From assembly GCA_938010045.1 (NCBI GenBank), contig CALLFZ010000018.1, positions 27,785 through 91,784 of the forward strand: a stretch of 64,000 nt of DNA. The letters run 5' to 3'. This DNA is from an uncultured bacterium. Its GTDB lineage: Bacteria; Verrucomicrobiota; Kiritimatiellia; PWTM01. Below are positions 1 through 9,394 of the stretch, piece by piece. How positions within the stretch are numbered: the first letter of the stretch is position 1; each line of letters starts with the position of its first letter. A model generated the notes under the pieces. The model did not search any database and was not told the DNA's origin. It saw nothing but the letters and a program-made list of their open reading frames with translations. Made by a program: the position numbers and the translations under genes.

Positions 1-482
1 ATCGCCTCGCGGTCCACACCGCCGCGCGCGGCCTCGTAGTACGCATACTCGCGCACTGCGAAGCCCGCGGCGGCGAAGATGCCCCGGTGGTTTGGCCACG
101 TCGGACGGCTGAGCCACGCCGTGCGTCCGCGGCCGGCCACCGTCGCGATCAGCTCCGCGCCCACCCGTAGCGCACCCGTTCCGCCCGGCGCGCAGATCAC
201 CCGCACGCGCGCGACACCCTCCACATCGCCCCACATCATCTCGGCCACGCGACGGCCATATTCAGGATCGCCAGCGATCGGCCAGTAGTTCTTCGTCGTC
301 TCCGCCGCGACGAGCGCGGTCTCGGCAGCCTTCACGGAGGGCAGCACGGGTGTGCGGCCGTGTTCATCTTGGAAAACCCCCACGCCCAGATTGACCTTGC
401 GCGGATTCGGATCCGCACGCCAGGCCTCGGTGAGGCCGAGGATCGGATCCGCTGGCGCGGGTTGAACTGAGGGCCAACTCAT
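1..482 (-). CDS. Aspartate/aromatic aminotransferase, N-terminal part (cut by window edge)
   Basis: Only the first 160 residues are present; the gene runs off the left edge. The translation has the family-I aminotransferase start: a segment DPILGLTEAWRADPNPRKVN, then NLGVGVFQDEHGRTPVLPSV, then the NYWPIAGDPEYGRRVAEM region and a PGGTGALRVGAE helix that would hold the cofactor phosphate. This is the AspC/TyrB branch, which moves an amino group between aspartate or aromatic amino acids and 2-oxoglutarate using pyridoxal phosphate. The catalytic lysine lies outside the window. The ATG sits five bases after the stop of the NDK-like gene, and the GGAGG in the tail of that gene serves as ribosome site, so the two are co-transcribed. 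Substrate preference cannot be read from this part. Confidence 0.8.
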   Translation of the reverse strand, partial: MSWPSVQPAPADPILGLTEAWRADPNPRKVNLGVGVFQDEHGRTPVLPSVKAAETALVAAETTKNYWPIAGDPEYGRRVAEMMWGDVEGVARVRVICAPGGTGALRVGAELIATVAGRGRTAWLSRPTWPNHRGIFAAAGFAVREYAYYEAARGGVDREA

Positions 483-487
483 TGGCG

Positions 488-1651
488 TCATCCTCCGTAG
501 TAGCGGCGGACCCACGGGGTCACGAGGTCTTCGTCAATGCGGATGATCGCCGACTCCCGGGCGGCGTTCTCCCGCGAATCCGAGGCGTGGGCCGCATTCA
601 CCATCACGTCTTGGCCCAGTTCACGGCGAACGGTGCCGGGCGCCGCTTTGCTCGGATCGGTCGGCCCCAGCAGGCCGCGGATTTTCGCGACCGCGTCGGG
701 GCCAGCATACATCAGCACAAGACATCGCTCGAGCCCCGGTTCCATCTTCGCCTCGGGCGCGCACTTTTGCGGCCAACGGCCGGTCATGAAGTGCACGATG
801 CTGAAGAACTGCTGATCGCCGTAGTAGGGGCCGACAAGCTCGCCGAGGCGCACGCGCAGCTCCTCGGGCACCTCCATGCCCAGCTCCGTTTCGATGAGGT
901 GCGCGAGCTTCTGCATCACCACGCCCTTCATTTTTTCCCGCAGCACCGGGCGCACTGGCGCGTAGAACTCCTCGGCCTCCGCTACGCTCATGCGGTGCAC
1001 CTTCGCGGCCACGATGCGCAGGCCGGAGCGCGACAAGATGTCCACGACGCTGCCGGGCCGCGCGCTCGGATAGCGGAAATTGTCGGGCTTGATGAGCACG
1101 AGCGTGCGCTCGATGCCGCCGGCATCCACATCCGCCGCATGCTCCACGATGCCGCCATCGCGCGGGCTGTGGTCGGCCCAGAGCCGCAGCGTGCGCGCGG
1201 CCGATTCGATCGTCGGGGCCACCATGACCGCGGGCTCCATGTACCGCACCTCACCGTCGGCACCGACGATGAAGTCGCCGTATGTGTCGCGCACGGTCTC
1301 ACCGCTGACGCTGTTCGCGCGCACCGGTCCGGCGGTGGCCGCGATCTTCGCAATGGCATCCTCGCCCTCGAACAGCAACAGCATGACCCGGCGGCGGCGG
1401 CCGGTGGCCGGATCGGGCCCGAATGAACGGCGAACGTAGTCGGCCAGCAGAGGGGCAGCCTGACGGCCGGGCTGAGCCTCCTCTTCGATTTGGCGCGCAT
1501 ACGACTCGACGAGCTCCGCACTGGGGGCGAACATCCGCGCGGCGACCAGATCGAGTCCCGTTCGGCTTAGAAAGCGACCGAGAATTCCCCCCGTACGCGA
1601 CTTCGCCAGTGAATACGGGGTAATCATGGCAAACGCCAGTTCTTTCGCCAT
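488..1651 (-). CDS. Tandem nucleoside diphosphate kinase-fold protein (first domain degenerate)
   Basis: A 387-residue protein, more than twice the usual NDK length of about 140-150. It holds two NDK-like halves. Residues 183-387 keep the active features: IKPDN at 187-191 with the phosphate-binding lysine 188, and NAAHASDS around His355, the phosphohistidine. This half also has an insertion of roughly 60 residues (about 240-305). Residues 1-165 follow the same fold (AFAMITPYS, then MLLLFEGEDAIAKI, then SGETVRDTYGDF) but have Thr for the lysine and no histidine where the catalytic one should be, so this half is probably inactive in phosphotransfer. The start at 1651 is preferred because residues upstream do not resemble NDK. 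It overlaps nothing essential of the divergent RsmB gene. Role in nucleotide balance is inferred from the family. Confidence 0.75.
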   Translation of the reverse strand: MAKELAFAMITPYSLAKSRTGGILGRFLSRTGLDLVAARMFAPSAELVESYARQIEEEAQPGRQAAPLLADYVRRSFGPDPATGRRRRVMLLLFEGEDAIAKIAATAGPVRANSVSGETVRDTYGDFIVGADGEVRYMEPAVMVAPTIESAARTLRLWADHSPRDGGIVEHAADVDAGGIERTLVLIKPDNFRYPSARPGSVVDILSRSGLRIVAAKVHRMSVAEAEEFYAPVRPVLREKMKGVVMQKLAHLIETELGMEVPEELRVRLGELVGPYYGDQQFFSIVHFMTGRWPQKCAPEAKMEPGLERCLVLMYAGPDAVAKIRGLLGPTDPSKAAPGTVRRELGQDVMVNAAHASDSRENAARESAIIRIDEDLVTPWVRRYYGG

Positions 1652-1727
1652 GGCCACACACCTCACCCTGCGCCGCGACGGGGTTGGATCGCCCCCACCG
1701 CGGGGGCGCGGTACTCTAGGCAACCTG

Positions 1728-3068
1728 ATGAACGAAGACAAGCGCGTTGCCGGTGATGCGGCGGACGACGCTCGCTGGCCACCTAGCCGGATCGCACGGC
1801 AGGCCGCTGTGCTCGCGGAGGCGGTGGAGACGGTCGAGACGGCCGTCGCGGCGCGCCAGCCGGCGGACGAAACCGTGAACCGCTTCTTTCGCGAGCGACG
1901 CGCGCTGGGCGCGCGCGACCGCCGCATGATCTCGGGGCTGGTGTTCGCCCTCTGGCGATGGCGCGGCTGGTGCGGCGCGCCCGGCCAGCGGCTCGGAGCG
2001 GTGCTCGGCGTCGCCCACCGGCTCGAGTGCGGCGCGGGTGACCCCCCGGCGGCTGTGAAGATCTTGCCGGGTGGAACGCCGCTCCCGCCGCCGCCGGAGG
2101 GCGAAGTCCAAGGTTTGGACGAGCGGCGGCTCTGGGTATCCAAGCATTGGAAGCCCGATGCCCAGATCGAGGACCTCGTCCCCTCGTGGGTGCTCGCCGC
2201 GCTCGCCGTCCCCCCAAACGCGGATCCCGTCGAGTGGCGTCGGCGTTGGATTGCCTCGATCCAGCAGCGCCCGCCGCTATGGTTGCGAGCCACGGATCGC
2301 AATGGTGCCGCGTTCGCGCGGCGAATGGAGGCCCTGGGCATGGCGGCCGAGACGCCGTTCGCCCGGTTACCCGCCGCCGTTCGCGTGCCGAGCCCCGTGC
2401 CGATGCCCGAACTCGAGCGCGCGCTGGGACCGGCCTTTGAAATTCAGGACGTCGCGTCGCAAGCGGTCGGCGCGTGGTGCGATCCCCAGCCGGGTGAGCA
2501 GTGGTGGGACGCGTGCGTGGGTGCAGGCGGTAAGGCGCTGGATCTGGCCGCCCGCACTGGCGGTCGCGCCGACATCTTCGGCACCGACGTGCGCCCGTCA
2601 GCGCTCAACGAGGCGCGCCGCAGAATCCGACGACTTGACGCGAAGGGCATCCGATTGGCCCTGCACGACGCGCGGCGCGCCCTGCCGGGCTCGCCCTTGT
2701 TCGATGGTGTGCTCGTGGACGCACCGTGTACGGGCACGGGCACGTGGGGACGCGCGCCGGACGCCCGCTGGCGGGCCTCGCCGGAGGATCTCGCCGAGGC
2801 GGTGGCCCTCCAACGCGCCATCCTCGCCGCGGCAGCGGCCGCGGTGAAGCCGGGTGGCCGGCTCGTTTACGCAGTGTGCTCGCTGACCCGGGCCGAGACC
2901 GACGAGGTCACCTCGGAGTTCACCCGGCAGCACCCGCAGTTCGAACCCGAGCCGGGGCTCCATCCGATGCGGGAGGATCCGGAACCGCAGCCCGCGCTGT
3001 GGGTGTGGCCGTGGATGGGACCGGGCACCGGCATGTACGCGATGCGGTGGCGTCGCCGCGGTGTATGA
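1728..3068 (+). CDS. rsmB: RsmB/NOP-type rRNA (cytosine-C5) methyltransferase
   Basis: 446 residues. The C-terminal two thirds form a SAM-dependent methyltransferase: WDACVGAGGKALDLAA is motif I, DAPCTGTGTWGRAPDARW is the motif IV with the first conserved cysteine, and YAVCSLTRAE carries the second cysteine of the TC/PC pair that forms the covalent RNA adduct. The N-terminal part (QAAVLAEAVETVETAVA, then RRALGARDRRMISGLVF) is the NusB-like RNA-binding region typical of RsmB, which methylates C967 of 16S rRNA. I chose the ATG at 1728 because upstream residues are low-complexity and overlap the divergent gene. The family contains close paralogues such as RsmF, so the exact target nucleotide is inferred. 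Transcribed alone, divergently from the NDK-like gene. Confidence 0.8.
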   Translation: MNEDKRVAGDAADDARWPPSRIARQAAVLAEAVETVETAVAARQPADETVNRFFRERRALGARDRRMISGLVFALWRWRGWCGAPGQRLGAVLGVAHRLECGAGDPPAAVKILPGGTPLPPPPEGEVQGLDERRLWVSKHWKPDAQIEDLVPSWVLAALAVPPNADPVEWRRRWIASIQQRPPLWLRATDRNGAAFARRMEALGMAAETPFARLPAAVRVPSPVPMPELERALGPAFEIQDVASQAVGAWCDPQPGEQWWDACVGAGGKALDLAARTGGRADIFGTDVRPSALNEARRRIRRLDAKGIRLALHDARRALPGSPLFDGVLVDAPCTGTGTWGRAPDARWRASPEDLAEAVALQRAILAAAAAAVKPGGRLVYAVCSLTRAETDEVTSEFTRQHPQFEPEPGLHPMREDPEPQPALWVWPWMGPGTGMYAMRWRRRGV

Positions 3069-3188
3069 GTGCCCTTCGCGGCGCCGGGCGATGAAACGCG
3101 CGACACCCCTCGTCGTTGGGGCATCGCTTGGCTCGGGCCGACACCCCGACGTGCACGCTCGCCTCCCTGAGTCCGGGAAGACGGATGA

Positions 3189-3217
3189 TTGACTTTGTGC
3201 TCGAGGGCGGCGATCCT
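3189..3217 (+). promoter_or_regulatory. Promoter of the parvulin gene, leaderless geometry
   Basis: TTGACT at 3189-3194, a 17-base spacer, and GATCCT at 3212-3217. Six bases then separate the -10 box from the ATG at 3224, which puts the expected first transcribed base on the A of the start codon. No Shine-Dalgarno sequence precedes the ATG. The -10 box matches the consensus at only three positions. Confidence 0.45.
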
Positions 3218-3223
3218 ATACCA

Positions 3224-4327
3224 ATGAAAATTTCGTGGCTCCGTTGGATTGGGCACCCGCTCATGATCGCGTGGGCGGGTGTAAGTATGATGGCCGCGGC
3301 CCGCACCAATTCGCCATCGGGCGGGTCGGCGTTGATCCCGGATGATCTGTTCGAACGTCCCGCCGTCGCCGTGGTTGCGCCCACCACGGTGGTCGCGATC
3401 GTGGAAGGCCACACGATCACTCAAGGCGACGTGGAGCGGCTCGTGGAACGGGCGATTGCGATGCATGGCCGCCAGATCCCCCCCGAGCGCCTCGAGGACG
3501 TACGGCGGCAGTTGTCGGTTCAGGCGCGCGAGGAATTGATCGTCCAGACTCTGCTCGAGGCTGAAGCCGAGAAACAGAAGGTCGAAGTTCGCGAGGCGGA
3601 CATCAAGACGATGAAGGAGTCCATTTCGCTGCCGCCAGGCCAAACGCTCGAAGCAGCGCTCGCGACACAGAACATCCCGATGGCCCAGCTGGAGGCGGAC
3701 ATTCGCCGGGAGCTTCGGCGTCGCGCCCTGCTCGAAAAGAACGTTCCGAAGCCGGAGGTCAGCCACGAGGAGGTGAAGGCGTTTTACGAAGGCCAGCCGG
3801 ACTTGTTCCGGGTTCCGGAGACGGTGACGGCGCGGCACATTTTGATCGCCGTGCCCTCCGACGCGACGCCCGAGGAGCGCGCGAAGAAACGGCAGAAGGC
3901 CGAGAAAGTGCGCGCAGAGTTGTTGGCCGGCGGAGACTTTGCGGAGTTGGCGAAGAGGTATTCCGACGATCCGGGCAGCCGCGACCGCGGCGGTGTGTAT
4001 GAGTTTGCGCGGGGCCGAATGGTGCCGCCATTCGAGGAGGCCGCGTTCACGCAGACGATCGGCGAGATCGGACCGCTCGTCGAGACCCAGTTTGGCTACC
4101 ACATCATTCAGACGACGAACCGCTCGCCGGCCCACACGATCAGCCTTGAAGAGGCGACGCCCCGGATTCGACAGCATCTGGAGCGCGCGAAGTGGGCCCA
4201 GGCGGTGGGCGAGTACATTCGGCGGCTTCAGGCGGGCGCGAACATCGTTCGACCCGGCGCCCCACCGATGCCCGCTGCCCCCACCGGCGCCGGAGCGCCC
4301 GGGGTTCAGTTGCCGTCGTCGCGTTAG
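3224..4327 (+). CDS. Secreted parvulin-type peptidyl-prolyl isomerase (SurA/PrsA-like)
   Basis: 367 residues. A signal peptide is visible at 1-27 (MKISWLRWIG, hydrophobic core LMIAWAGVSMMAAA). Next comes a SurA_N-type chaperone region, VVAIVEGHTITQGDVERLV followed by long amphipathic helices rich in Arg and Glu. The rotamase domain starts at TARHILIAVP and continues through FAELAKRYSDDPGSRDRGG, FARGRMVPPFEEAAF and ETQFGYHIIQ, the diagnostic parvulin blocks. The tail is Pro/Ala-rich. The protein should help fold exported or outer-membrane proteins in the periplasm. The start at 3224 is favoured over upstream codons by the signal peptide and by the promoter position. Gene ends four bases into the convergent GT2 gene. 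Confidence 0.85.
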   Translation: MKISWLRWIGHPLMIAWAGVSMMAAARTNSPSGGSALIPDDLFERPAVAVVAPTTVVAIVEGHTITQGDVERLVERAIAMHGRQIPPERLEDVRRQLSVQAREELIVQTLLEAEAEKQKVEVREADIKTMKESISLPPGQTLEAALATQNIPMAQLEADIRRELRRRALLEKNVPKPEVSHEEVKAFYEGQPDLFRVPETVTARHILIAVPSDATPEERAKKRQKAEKVRAELLAGGDFAELAKRYSDDPGSRDRGGVYEFARGRMVPPFEEAAFTQTIGEIGPLVETQFGYHIIQTTNRSPAHTISLEEATPRIRQHLERAKWAQAVGEYIRRLQAGANIVRPGAPPMPAAPTGAGAPGVQLPSSR

Positions 4328-5034
4328 ACCGCCCTGCGCCCGCGGCGCCAGCGGCGCAACATCCGCCAGAATCGGATGGTGTCGGCGAGGGGCCGGATCT
4401 TGCTGCGCTCAGTGCCGTAGATGGTCTGGATGCGGACAGAGTCCATGCGCAGCCCTCGCGCGGCCAGCCGCAGCAGAATTTCGGATTCGGCCGCGAAACG
4501 GTCAGACTCGGTTTCGACGAAACGCAGCAGATCCGTCCGGAACAGCCGATACCCGCACTGCGTGTCGGGCAGGTAGCGCCCCATCTCGCGGCTGAGCAGC
4601 CAGCTCATGAAACGGTTCGTGAGGCGGCGAACGAGCGGCATGCCGCGCTGGTTCCACATGCGGTTGCCAATCAGCACGGGGATGCGTGTTCGCTCGTACG
4701 CCTCAATGAACCGTGGGATCTCGGCCGGATCGTGCTGCCCATCGCCATCGAGCGTGATCACGGCTTCGCAGCCGAGCTCCTCGGCGCGATGGAAACCGGT
4801 TCGCAGCGCCTGCCCCTTGCCGCGGTTTTCGAGATGCCGGATCACCTCGGCGCCGGCGGCGCGGGCGACCTCCGCGGTGCGGTCGGGCGAGCCGTCGTCC
4901 ACGACGATCACGTGCACTCCCTGGGCGCGTGCGGCGGCGACGACGGGGCCGATACGTTCCGCCTCGGCGAAGGCGGGAATCACCGCGCAGTAGCGCGGCG
5001 GGGACGTCGTTTGCCCTGTGGGTGTTTCGTTCAC
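4324..5034 (-). CDS. Family 2 glycosyltransferase, dolichol-phosphate-sugar synthase-like
   Basis: 236 residues with a clear GT-A fold: CAVIPAFAEAERI, VDDGSPD at 45-51 for nucleotide binding, RGKGQALRTGF, and DGDGQHDP at 96-103 holding the DxD metal site. GNRMWNQRGMPLVRR and DTQCGYRLF are typical of the DPM1/polyprenyl-phosphate glycosyltransferase group. There are no membrane segments, so it is a soluble or peripheral catalytic domain. The GTG start at 5034 overlaps the TGA of the acyltransferase gene (GTGA), so the two are coupled; together they suggest work on envelope lipids or glycolipids. The sugar and acceptor are unknown. Confidence 0.8.
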   Translation of the reverse strand: MNETPTGQTTSPPRYCAVIPAFAEAERIGPVVAAARAQGVHVIVVDDGSPDRTAEVARAAGAEVIRHLENRGKGQALRTGFHRAEELGCEAVITLDGDGQHDPAEIPRFIEAYERTRIPVLIGNRMWNQRGMPLVRRLTNRFMSWLLSREMGRYLPDTQCGYRLFRTDLLRFVETESDRFAAESEILLRLAARGLRMDSVRIQTIYGTERSKIRPLADTIRFWRMLRRWRRGRRAV

Positions 5035-5924
5035 GCGGCGGACTCGGTGGCCGGTTCGACGGTGGCCCAGAAGTCGCGAAAGACAAACCACTGGGTGGGA
5101 TGGTCGCCGATGACCTCCTCAAGCACGCGGACCAAGCGGGCATGCAGGGCGGCGACGCCGGCGTAGTCCTCCGGCCAGATCGGTTCATGGAACTGCAGCA
5201 CGAAGCGGTCGTCCACCTGCCGGAGCATGAAGCCCGGGAGGATCGGCGCGCGGCAACGCGCGGAGAGGACGGCCGGGCCGATCGGCAGTTTCACGGGCGC
5301 GCCGAAGAAGTTCACCGGACGGCCGTGGCCGGTGAAGTCACGATCGGTCAGCAGGGCGACGATCTCGCCGCGGGCAAGGGCGCGGCGCAGTCCGGCGGCG
5401 GCCTCGCCGAGCGGGAGGATCCGGATCCCACGCTGAAGTCGGTGGTTGCGCCACAAGCGGTCCAAATGTGGCACGCCGGTGGGCCGGTAGACGGCGGTCA
5501 CGCGGTGACCGCGCATCGCGAGGTAGAGACCGCCCATTTCCCAACTACCGAGGTGGGCGGTGGCGATGATCACGCCGCGGCCAGCCGCGAGGGCTCGCTC
5601 GAGGCAATCCATGCGCTCGACGCCCACCTTATGTTCAATTTCCGAGCAAAAGGCGCGCGAGTAGCGGTAGAAGTCCACGATGTACTTTCCAAAGGCCTGG
5701 TAGGTCTTGCGCGCGAGGGTGCGGATCGCGCCGCGCGCTGGGTGGATTCCGCGGGCCGTTAGGATGCGCCGCAGGTTCGCGCGCACGCCGCGCCGACCGG
5801 CCGGATCGCACAGGTAGAACAGGTCGGCGACGCGCATGCCGAGCCAATAGGAGAACGGCAGGGGCAGACGTCGGCTGAGGAACGCCGCCGCACGGTTTGC
5901 CCAGTAACCCACCACGTCTCGCAC
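5031..5924 (-). CDS. LpxL/HtrB-family lysophospholipid (lipid A) acyltransferase
   Basis: 297 residues. HLGSWE at 124-129 is the HX4E catalytic motif of the family. Around it are GRGVIIATAHLGSWEMGG, VTAVYRPTGVPHLD, GEIVALLTDRDFTGHGRPV and FGAPVKLPIGPAVLS, matching the acyl-acceptor sites of LpxL/LpxM. These enzymes add secondary acyl chains to lipid A precursors at the inner membrane, which implies a Gram-negative envelope. The GTG at 5924 has GGAGG only one base upstream; GTG codons at 5915 or 5912 have better spacing and may be the true start. First gene of a two-gene operon with the GT2. Some relatives act on other lipids, so lipid A is an inference. Confidence 0.8.
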   Translation of the reverse strand: MRDVVGYWANRAAAFLSRRLPLPFSYWLGMRVADLFYLCDPAGRRGVRANLRRILTARGIHPARGAIRTLARKTYQAFGKYIVDFYRYSRAFCSEIEHKVGVERMDCLERALAAGRGVIIATAHLGSWEMGGLYLAMRGHRVTAVYRPTGVPHLDRLWRNHRLQRGIRILPLGEAAAGLRRALARGEIVALLTDRDFTGHGRPVNFFGAPVKLPIGPAVLSARCRAPILPGFMLRQVDDRFVLQFHEPIWPEDYAGVAALHARLVRVLEEVIGDHPTQWFVFRDFWATVEPATESAA

Positions 5925-5994
5925 GCCTCCGCCGTGCCGGCCACCTCAGCCTATGAACGGCACCCCCATCCCCTAACTGCGGCGATGTCGCCGT

Positions 5995-7425
5995 TCACCG
6001 CGACCGTCCAGGCGGCGGCCAACCCTGGGCCGCCTCGTCCAGCACGAGCACCCAGTCGAGCATTTCACCCGGCGTCGGCGGCGTGAAGACCGGCAACGCC
6101 GACCGGTCGAACTCGCCGATCCGGGCCGCCTCGCCGGTGCGCGGATCGTACCACCATGCGACCCATCGTCCGTTGCGGAGCGGCGCCGGATTGACGCGGA
6201 ACGGCCGCGCGCACGGCACGTAGACCATCGCCCAGCGCCCATCGCGGTCGCGTGTTGCGGCCAACCGCCGCAGGCCGGCCCCGGGCACCGCGTTGGTATT
6301 GTGCGGATGCGGTTCGATCAGGGAATCGTCCGGGATGCGCGTGAAGAACGGCCGCGACTCGAACAGCCGCCGCGCATGCCGCATCTGGTCCGCCCCGGGT
6401 TCGTGGATCGCCTCGCGCCATTCGAGGATCGGAGCGTTGATCGGCCTGCGCCCGGCCGACCACATCTGCCAGACCGAATGGTGCCCATAGGTATGCCCGA
6501 ATGCGCCGGCGCACAGGTTCCAGTACAGCGCGCGCCGCACGTCCGCCGCGAGCGACACCCCGTGCTCGTTCGCGCGGAAGCCAACGGGATGTCCCTCGTA
6601 GATTGGCTCGCCATCGAGCACCGGCTTCACCGGTCGCCGATGGTAGTCGAGCGCGGTCCGCGCATACGCCGGCCAGACCGCGTCGTGGCCATTCTGGCGC
6701 ATATTGAAATCGAGCCAGTCCGCGGTGTGGAACCACTCGGAGGAGCTGCGGCCGCCCCGCGGGTGAAATGTGATCAGATGGGCTCCGCCGTCGCCCTCGC
6801 GCAGGCCGTTCGCCATCGCGGCAATGATCGCGCGGTGCTCCGGCGTGTCGACCGTCCGATCGCCGCCGAGGATCCAGACGAGGCCGGCCTCGCGGTACCG
6901 GCGGCCAAGCCAGCGACCGTAGGCCAGCGCGTTGGTCGGGTGGAAAATCACCGGTCCCGCGCCGCCGGCCGCGCTGGTCCACTTGTCGCCCCAGGTCGGC
7001 AGAAACCCGATGTAGATGCCGCGCTCGTTCGCCGCGCGCACGATGAAGTCGACGTGATCCCAGTAATCGTTGTCGGGTCCCGGCCGCTCGGCTGGACGGG
7101 TGGGGTCGAGGCCCTCGAACGGCACATGCCCGTAGGCGTTCGGAACTCGGAGTCCATCGAGCTCGGCCAGCGCGACCGCCTGCACGACATTGAACTCTTG
7201 CCGGGCGCGGGTCTCAAGATAGTGAATGGCCTCCTCGCGGTTAAGGCGGTGGAACAGCTCCCACGCGGTGTCGCCAAGCCAGAAAAAAGGCCGCCCGTCG
7301 TCGGTTTGCAGGAATCGGCCCTCGGCATGCACCCGGAGCCGCGGCAGTGCCCCCGCGCTCGCGACGCCCACCACGCCCGCCACCCCCGTCGCCAAGACGG
7401 TGTTTGCGATCCATCGCCCCATCAT
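5995..7425 (-). CDS. Secreted GH140-type glycoside hydrolase (DUF4038, apiosidase-like)
   Basis: 476 residues with a signal peptide at 1-26 (hydrophobic [18 protein letters not shown]). The mature part begins with the [20 protein letters not shown] block typical of DUF4038 and forms a TIM barrel: [18 protein letters not shown] with Asp189, and [10 protein letters not shown] with Glu273, the likely acid/base and nucleophile by analogy to GH140. The C-terminal part ([14 protein letters not shown]) is a small beta-sandwich often attached to these enzymes. Known GH140 members release apiose from pectic side chains; the substrate here is only inferred. The start overlaps the stop of the mscS gene by four bases (ATGA), making it the last gene of a four-gene operon. 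Confidence 0.75.
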   Translation of the reverse strand: MMGRWIANTVLATGVAGVVGVASAGALPRLRVHAEGRFLQTDDGRPFFWLGDTAWELFHRLNREEAIHYLETRARQEFNVVQAVALAELDGLRVPNAYGHVPFEGLDPTRPAERPGPDNDYWDHVDFIVRAANERGIYIGFLPTWGDKWTSAAGGAGPVIFHPTNALAYGRWLGRRYREAGLVWILGGDRTVDTPEHRAIIAAMANGLREGDGGAHLITFHPRGGRSSSEWFHTADWLDFNMRQNGHDAVWPAYARTALDYHRRPVKPVLDGEPIYEGHPVGFRANEHGVSLAADVRRALYWNLCAGAFGHTYGHHSVWQMWSAGRRPINAPILEWREAIHEPGADQMRHARRLFESRPFFTRIPDDSLIEPHPHNTNAVPGAGLRRLAATRDRDGRWAMVYVPCARPFRVNPAPLRNGRWVAWWYDPRTGEAARIGEFDRSALPVFTPPTPGEMLDWVLVLDEAAQGWPPPGRSR

Positions 7426-8474
7426 GCGCGTTGTCCCCCACTCGCCGTCCCTCCGGCCAGATACACCGTCTGGGTCGGAAACGCGAACTGGAGACCGGCC
7501 TGCGAAAACCGCCGCAGGATCTCAAGGTTGAGCCGGTGCTGGTAATCGAGATAGGCCCACCAGTCGCCCGGATGGTACCAGTACACGAGCTGCAGATTCA
7601 GCGAGTACGGACCGTATTCGCGGAAGTGAACGCGGGGCGGGCGCTCCGGATTCCATCCCTCGTGGTGCTCAAGCAGTTCGCGCAGGATCGCAATGGCGAG
7701 TTCCACGCGCTCGGGCGGCGTGTCGTAGGTGAGGCCGATCACCGACTGACTGCGGATGAAGCTCCGCCGGCCATAGTTGCGGATCGCGCGCGACGCCAAC
7801 TCGCCGTTCGGAATCGTCACCAGTTCCCCGTCGAGCGTCCGCAGCCGAGTGGACCGCAAGCCCATGGCTTCGACCACGCCGTCCAGATCGCCCGCCTGGA
7901 TGCGATCGCCCAGCCCGAAGGGCTTGTCGGCGAGCAACACGATGGACCCGAAAAAATGCTTCAGTGTATCCTGCGCCGCCAGCGCCACGGCGAGACCGCC
8001 GATGCCGAGGCCGGCCAGAATCGAGGTGACTGGCTTGTTGGAGAGGGTCTGGGCGATCTGCACCAACACCAGCACCGCCACGGTCGCTCGCAGACTGTGG
8101 CCGATGATCGGCACGAGCATCTCATCGAACCGGCTGCGGCTGCGGCGCGCGGCCAGCTCGAGCCAGCGCACCGCCACTGCGACCAACGCCCAGGCGAGCC
8201 AGCCGACCGCGAAAATGTCGAGCACCGATGCGACCGCCAACACGCCGGACCGCAGCGACTCCGGCCACGGCAGTTGTGGCAGGATGCGGGCCACAGCGAT
8301 GGCGCCGATCACGCCGGGGGCGCAGCGGGCGAGTGCGCGAGCCGTGCTCTCCCTCAGTGGACGACCCCGGCGGCCGGCGAGCTCTGCCCAACGCTCCAAG
8401 TAGAACTTTGCCACGCGCGCGCCCAGCAGCGCTCCCAGCGCCACCCCGCCGATCCATCCGAGACGCCAGCTCAT
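7422..8474 (-). CDS. MscS-family mechanosensitive channel
   Basis: 350 residues with several N-terminal membrane helices (about 5-25, 60-75, 85-105, 130-150). The pore helix and beta-domain junction is unmistakable: [20 protein letters not shown], then [12 protein letters not shown], then [19 protein letters not shown]. These proteins open under membrane tension and release osmolytes on hypo-osmotic shock. The C-terminal alpha/beta domain ([18 protein letters not shown]) is normal. The ATG at 8474 lies 17 bases after the PHP-like gene, and its TGA overlaps the GH140 start. A stress channel inside an operon of secreted hydrolases is unusual and may only reflect co-expression. Confidence 0.85.
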   Translation of the reverse strand: MSWRLGWIGGVALGALLGARVAKFYLERWAELAGRRGRPLRESTARALARCAPGVIGAIAVARILPQLPWPESLRSGVLAVASVLDIFAVGWLAWALVAVAVRWLELAARRSRSRFDEMLVPIIGHSLRATVAVLVLVQIAQTLSNKPVTSILAGLGIGGLAVALAAQDTLKHFFGSIVLLADKPFGLGDRIQAGDLDGVVEAMGLRSTRLRTLDGELVTIPNGELASRAIRNYGRRSFIRSQSVIGLTYDTPPERVELAIAILRELLEHHEGWNPERPPRVHFREYGPYSLNLQLVYWYHPGDWWAYLDYQHRLNLEILRRFSQAGLQFAFPTQTVYLAGGTASGGQRA

Positions 8475-8491
8475 CGCTCGATCGGTGCCCT

Positions 8492-9394
8492 TCAGCCGGA
8501 CGCTGGCGGTCGCGCCAGAGCGCGAGCGGCCGCGTCCGGGAACAAGTGGCGGCGCCGGTCCGCCGCGCGCGCACCGGCGGGTCGCGGCACAAACAGATCG
8601 CCCGGTCCCAATCCAAGTTCGTGCGCGACGTCCAGACAGTAGTCCAGGCCGCCGATGTCTTCGTCGCGGTTGTTGGTGCCGAACGAAAACTTCGCGCCCG
8701 CCGCATGCGCCAGCCGCAGAAACGCGCGACCGGGCAAACGGGTGCGCCCGTTGATTTCGATCGCGACGCCATTCCGCACCGCCGCGTCGATCACGCGTCG
8801 CATGCGGTCCCGCGTCCACAGCTCGTCGTAGCGGTCGGCCAGCACCGCTGGCAGGTAGGTCGGGTTCGCGAAGAGATCGATCGGCTCGCGTTCGAGGATC
8901 TCAACCGTCCGCTGCACGAGCGTATCCATGAATTCCTCCGGGTGGTCCACGTGCACCTCGGCGGGAATCCACAGTCGCATTCGACGCCCATGGCGGTCGG
9001 TCCAGGTCATCGCATCAGTGAACACATAGTCGAAGCGCGCCACCGTGTCGGGCGACAGCAGCGTCATCCATTCGCGCCCCTCGGCCTGGATCGCCGCGTA
9101 CGCCGCGCCGTGGCGTCGCACCTCGTCGAGCCACGCCAGCGCGGCCGCGTCATTCGTGGTTGGAAACCCGAGACCCACGTTGACCGCGAAGCCGAACTGC
9201 ACGCCCGTGGCGCGAGAGATTTCGAGAGCGCGTTCGATCGTGAGGCCCCCTTTCAGGTGCACATGGAGATTGCGCAGCGGTGTACCGTCGGCCAACAGCT
9301 TCTCGAGTGCGGGATGGGGCGCCGGCGATTCGGCCGCGCCGGTGGCGAGTACGCCGGCGACCACCACCACCGCGGCGTATGCGCGGAACCTCAT
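8492..9394 (-). CDS. Exported PHP-like metal-dependent hydrolase
   Basis: 300 residues. A signal peptide occupies about 1-22 (FRAYAAVVVVAGVLATGAAE). The mature start LRNLHVHLKGGLT carries an HxH pair (His44, His46) as in PHP or amidohydrolase metal sites. A segment VAIEINGRTRLPGRAFLRLA followed by KFSFGTNNRDEDIG resembles the C-terminal metal-binding end of PHP-fold proteins (normally G-x-D-x-H). These enzymes use two or three metal ions to cleave phosphoesters or related bonds. The substrate is not evident. Starts in a 4-base ATGA overlap with the esterase and precedes mscS by 17 bases. Confidence 0.6.
   Translation of the reverse strand: MRFRAYAAVVVVAGVLATGAAESPAPHPALEKLLADGTPLRNLHVHLKGGLTIERALEISRATGVQFGFAVNVGLGFPTTNDAAALAWLDEVRRHGAAYAAIQAEGREWMTLLSPDTVARFDYVFTDAMTWTDRHGRRMRLWIPAEVHVDHPEEFMDTLVQRTVEILEREPIDLFANPTYLPAVLADRYDELWTRDRMRRVIDAAVRNGVAIEINGRTRLPGRAFLRLAHAAGAKFSFGTNNRDEDIGGLDYCLDVAHELGLGPGDLFVPRPAGARAADRRRHLFPDAAARALARPPASG

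Noticed and set aside
488..2341. 617-residue frame as one protein extending the NDK-like gene upstream
   Set aside because: The upstream 230 codons are antisense to the rsmB gene, Arg/Pro-rich and unlike any family; the similarity starts at 1651.
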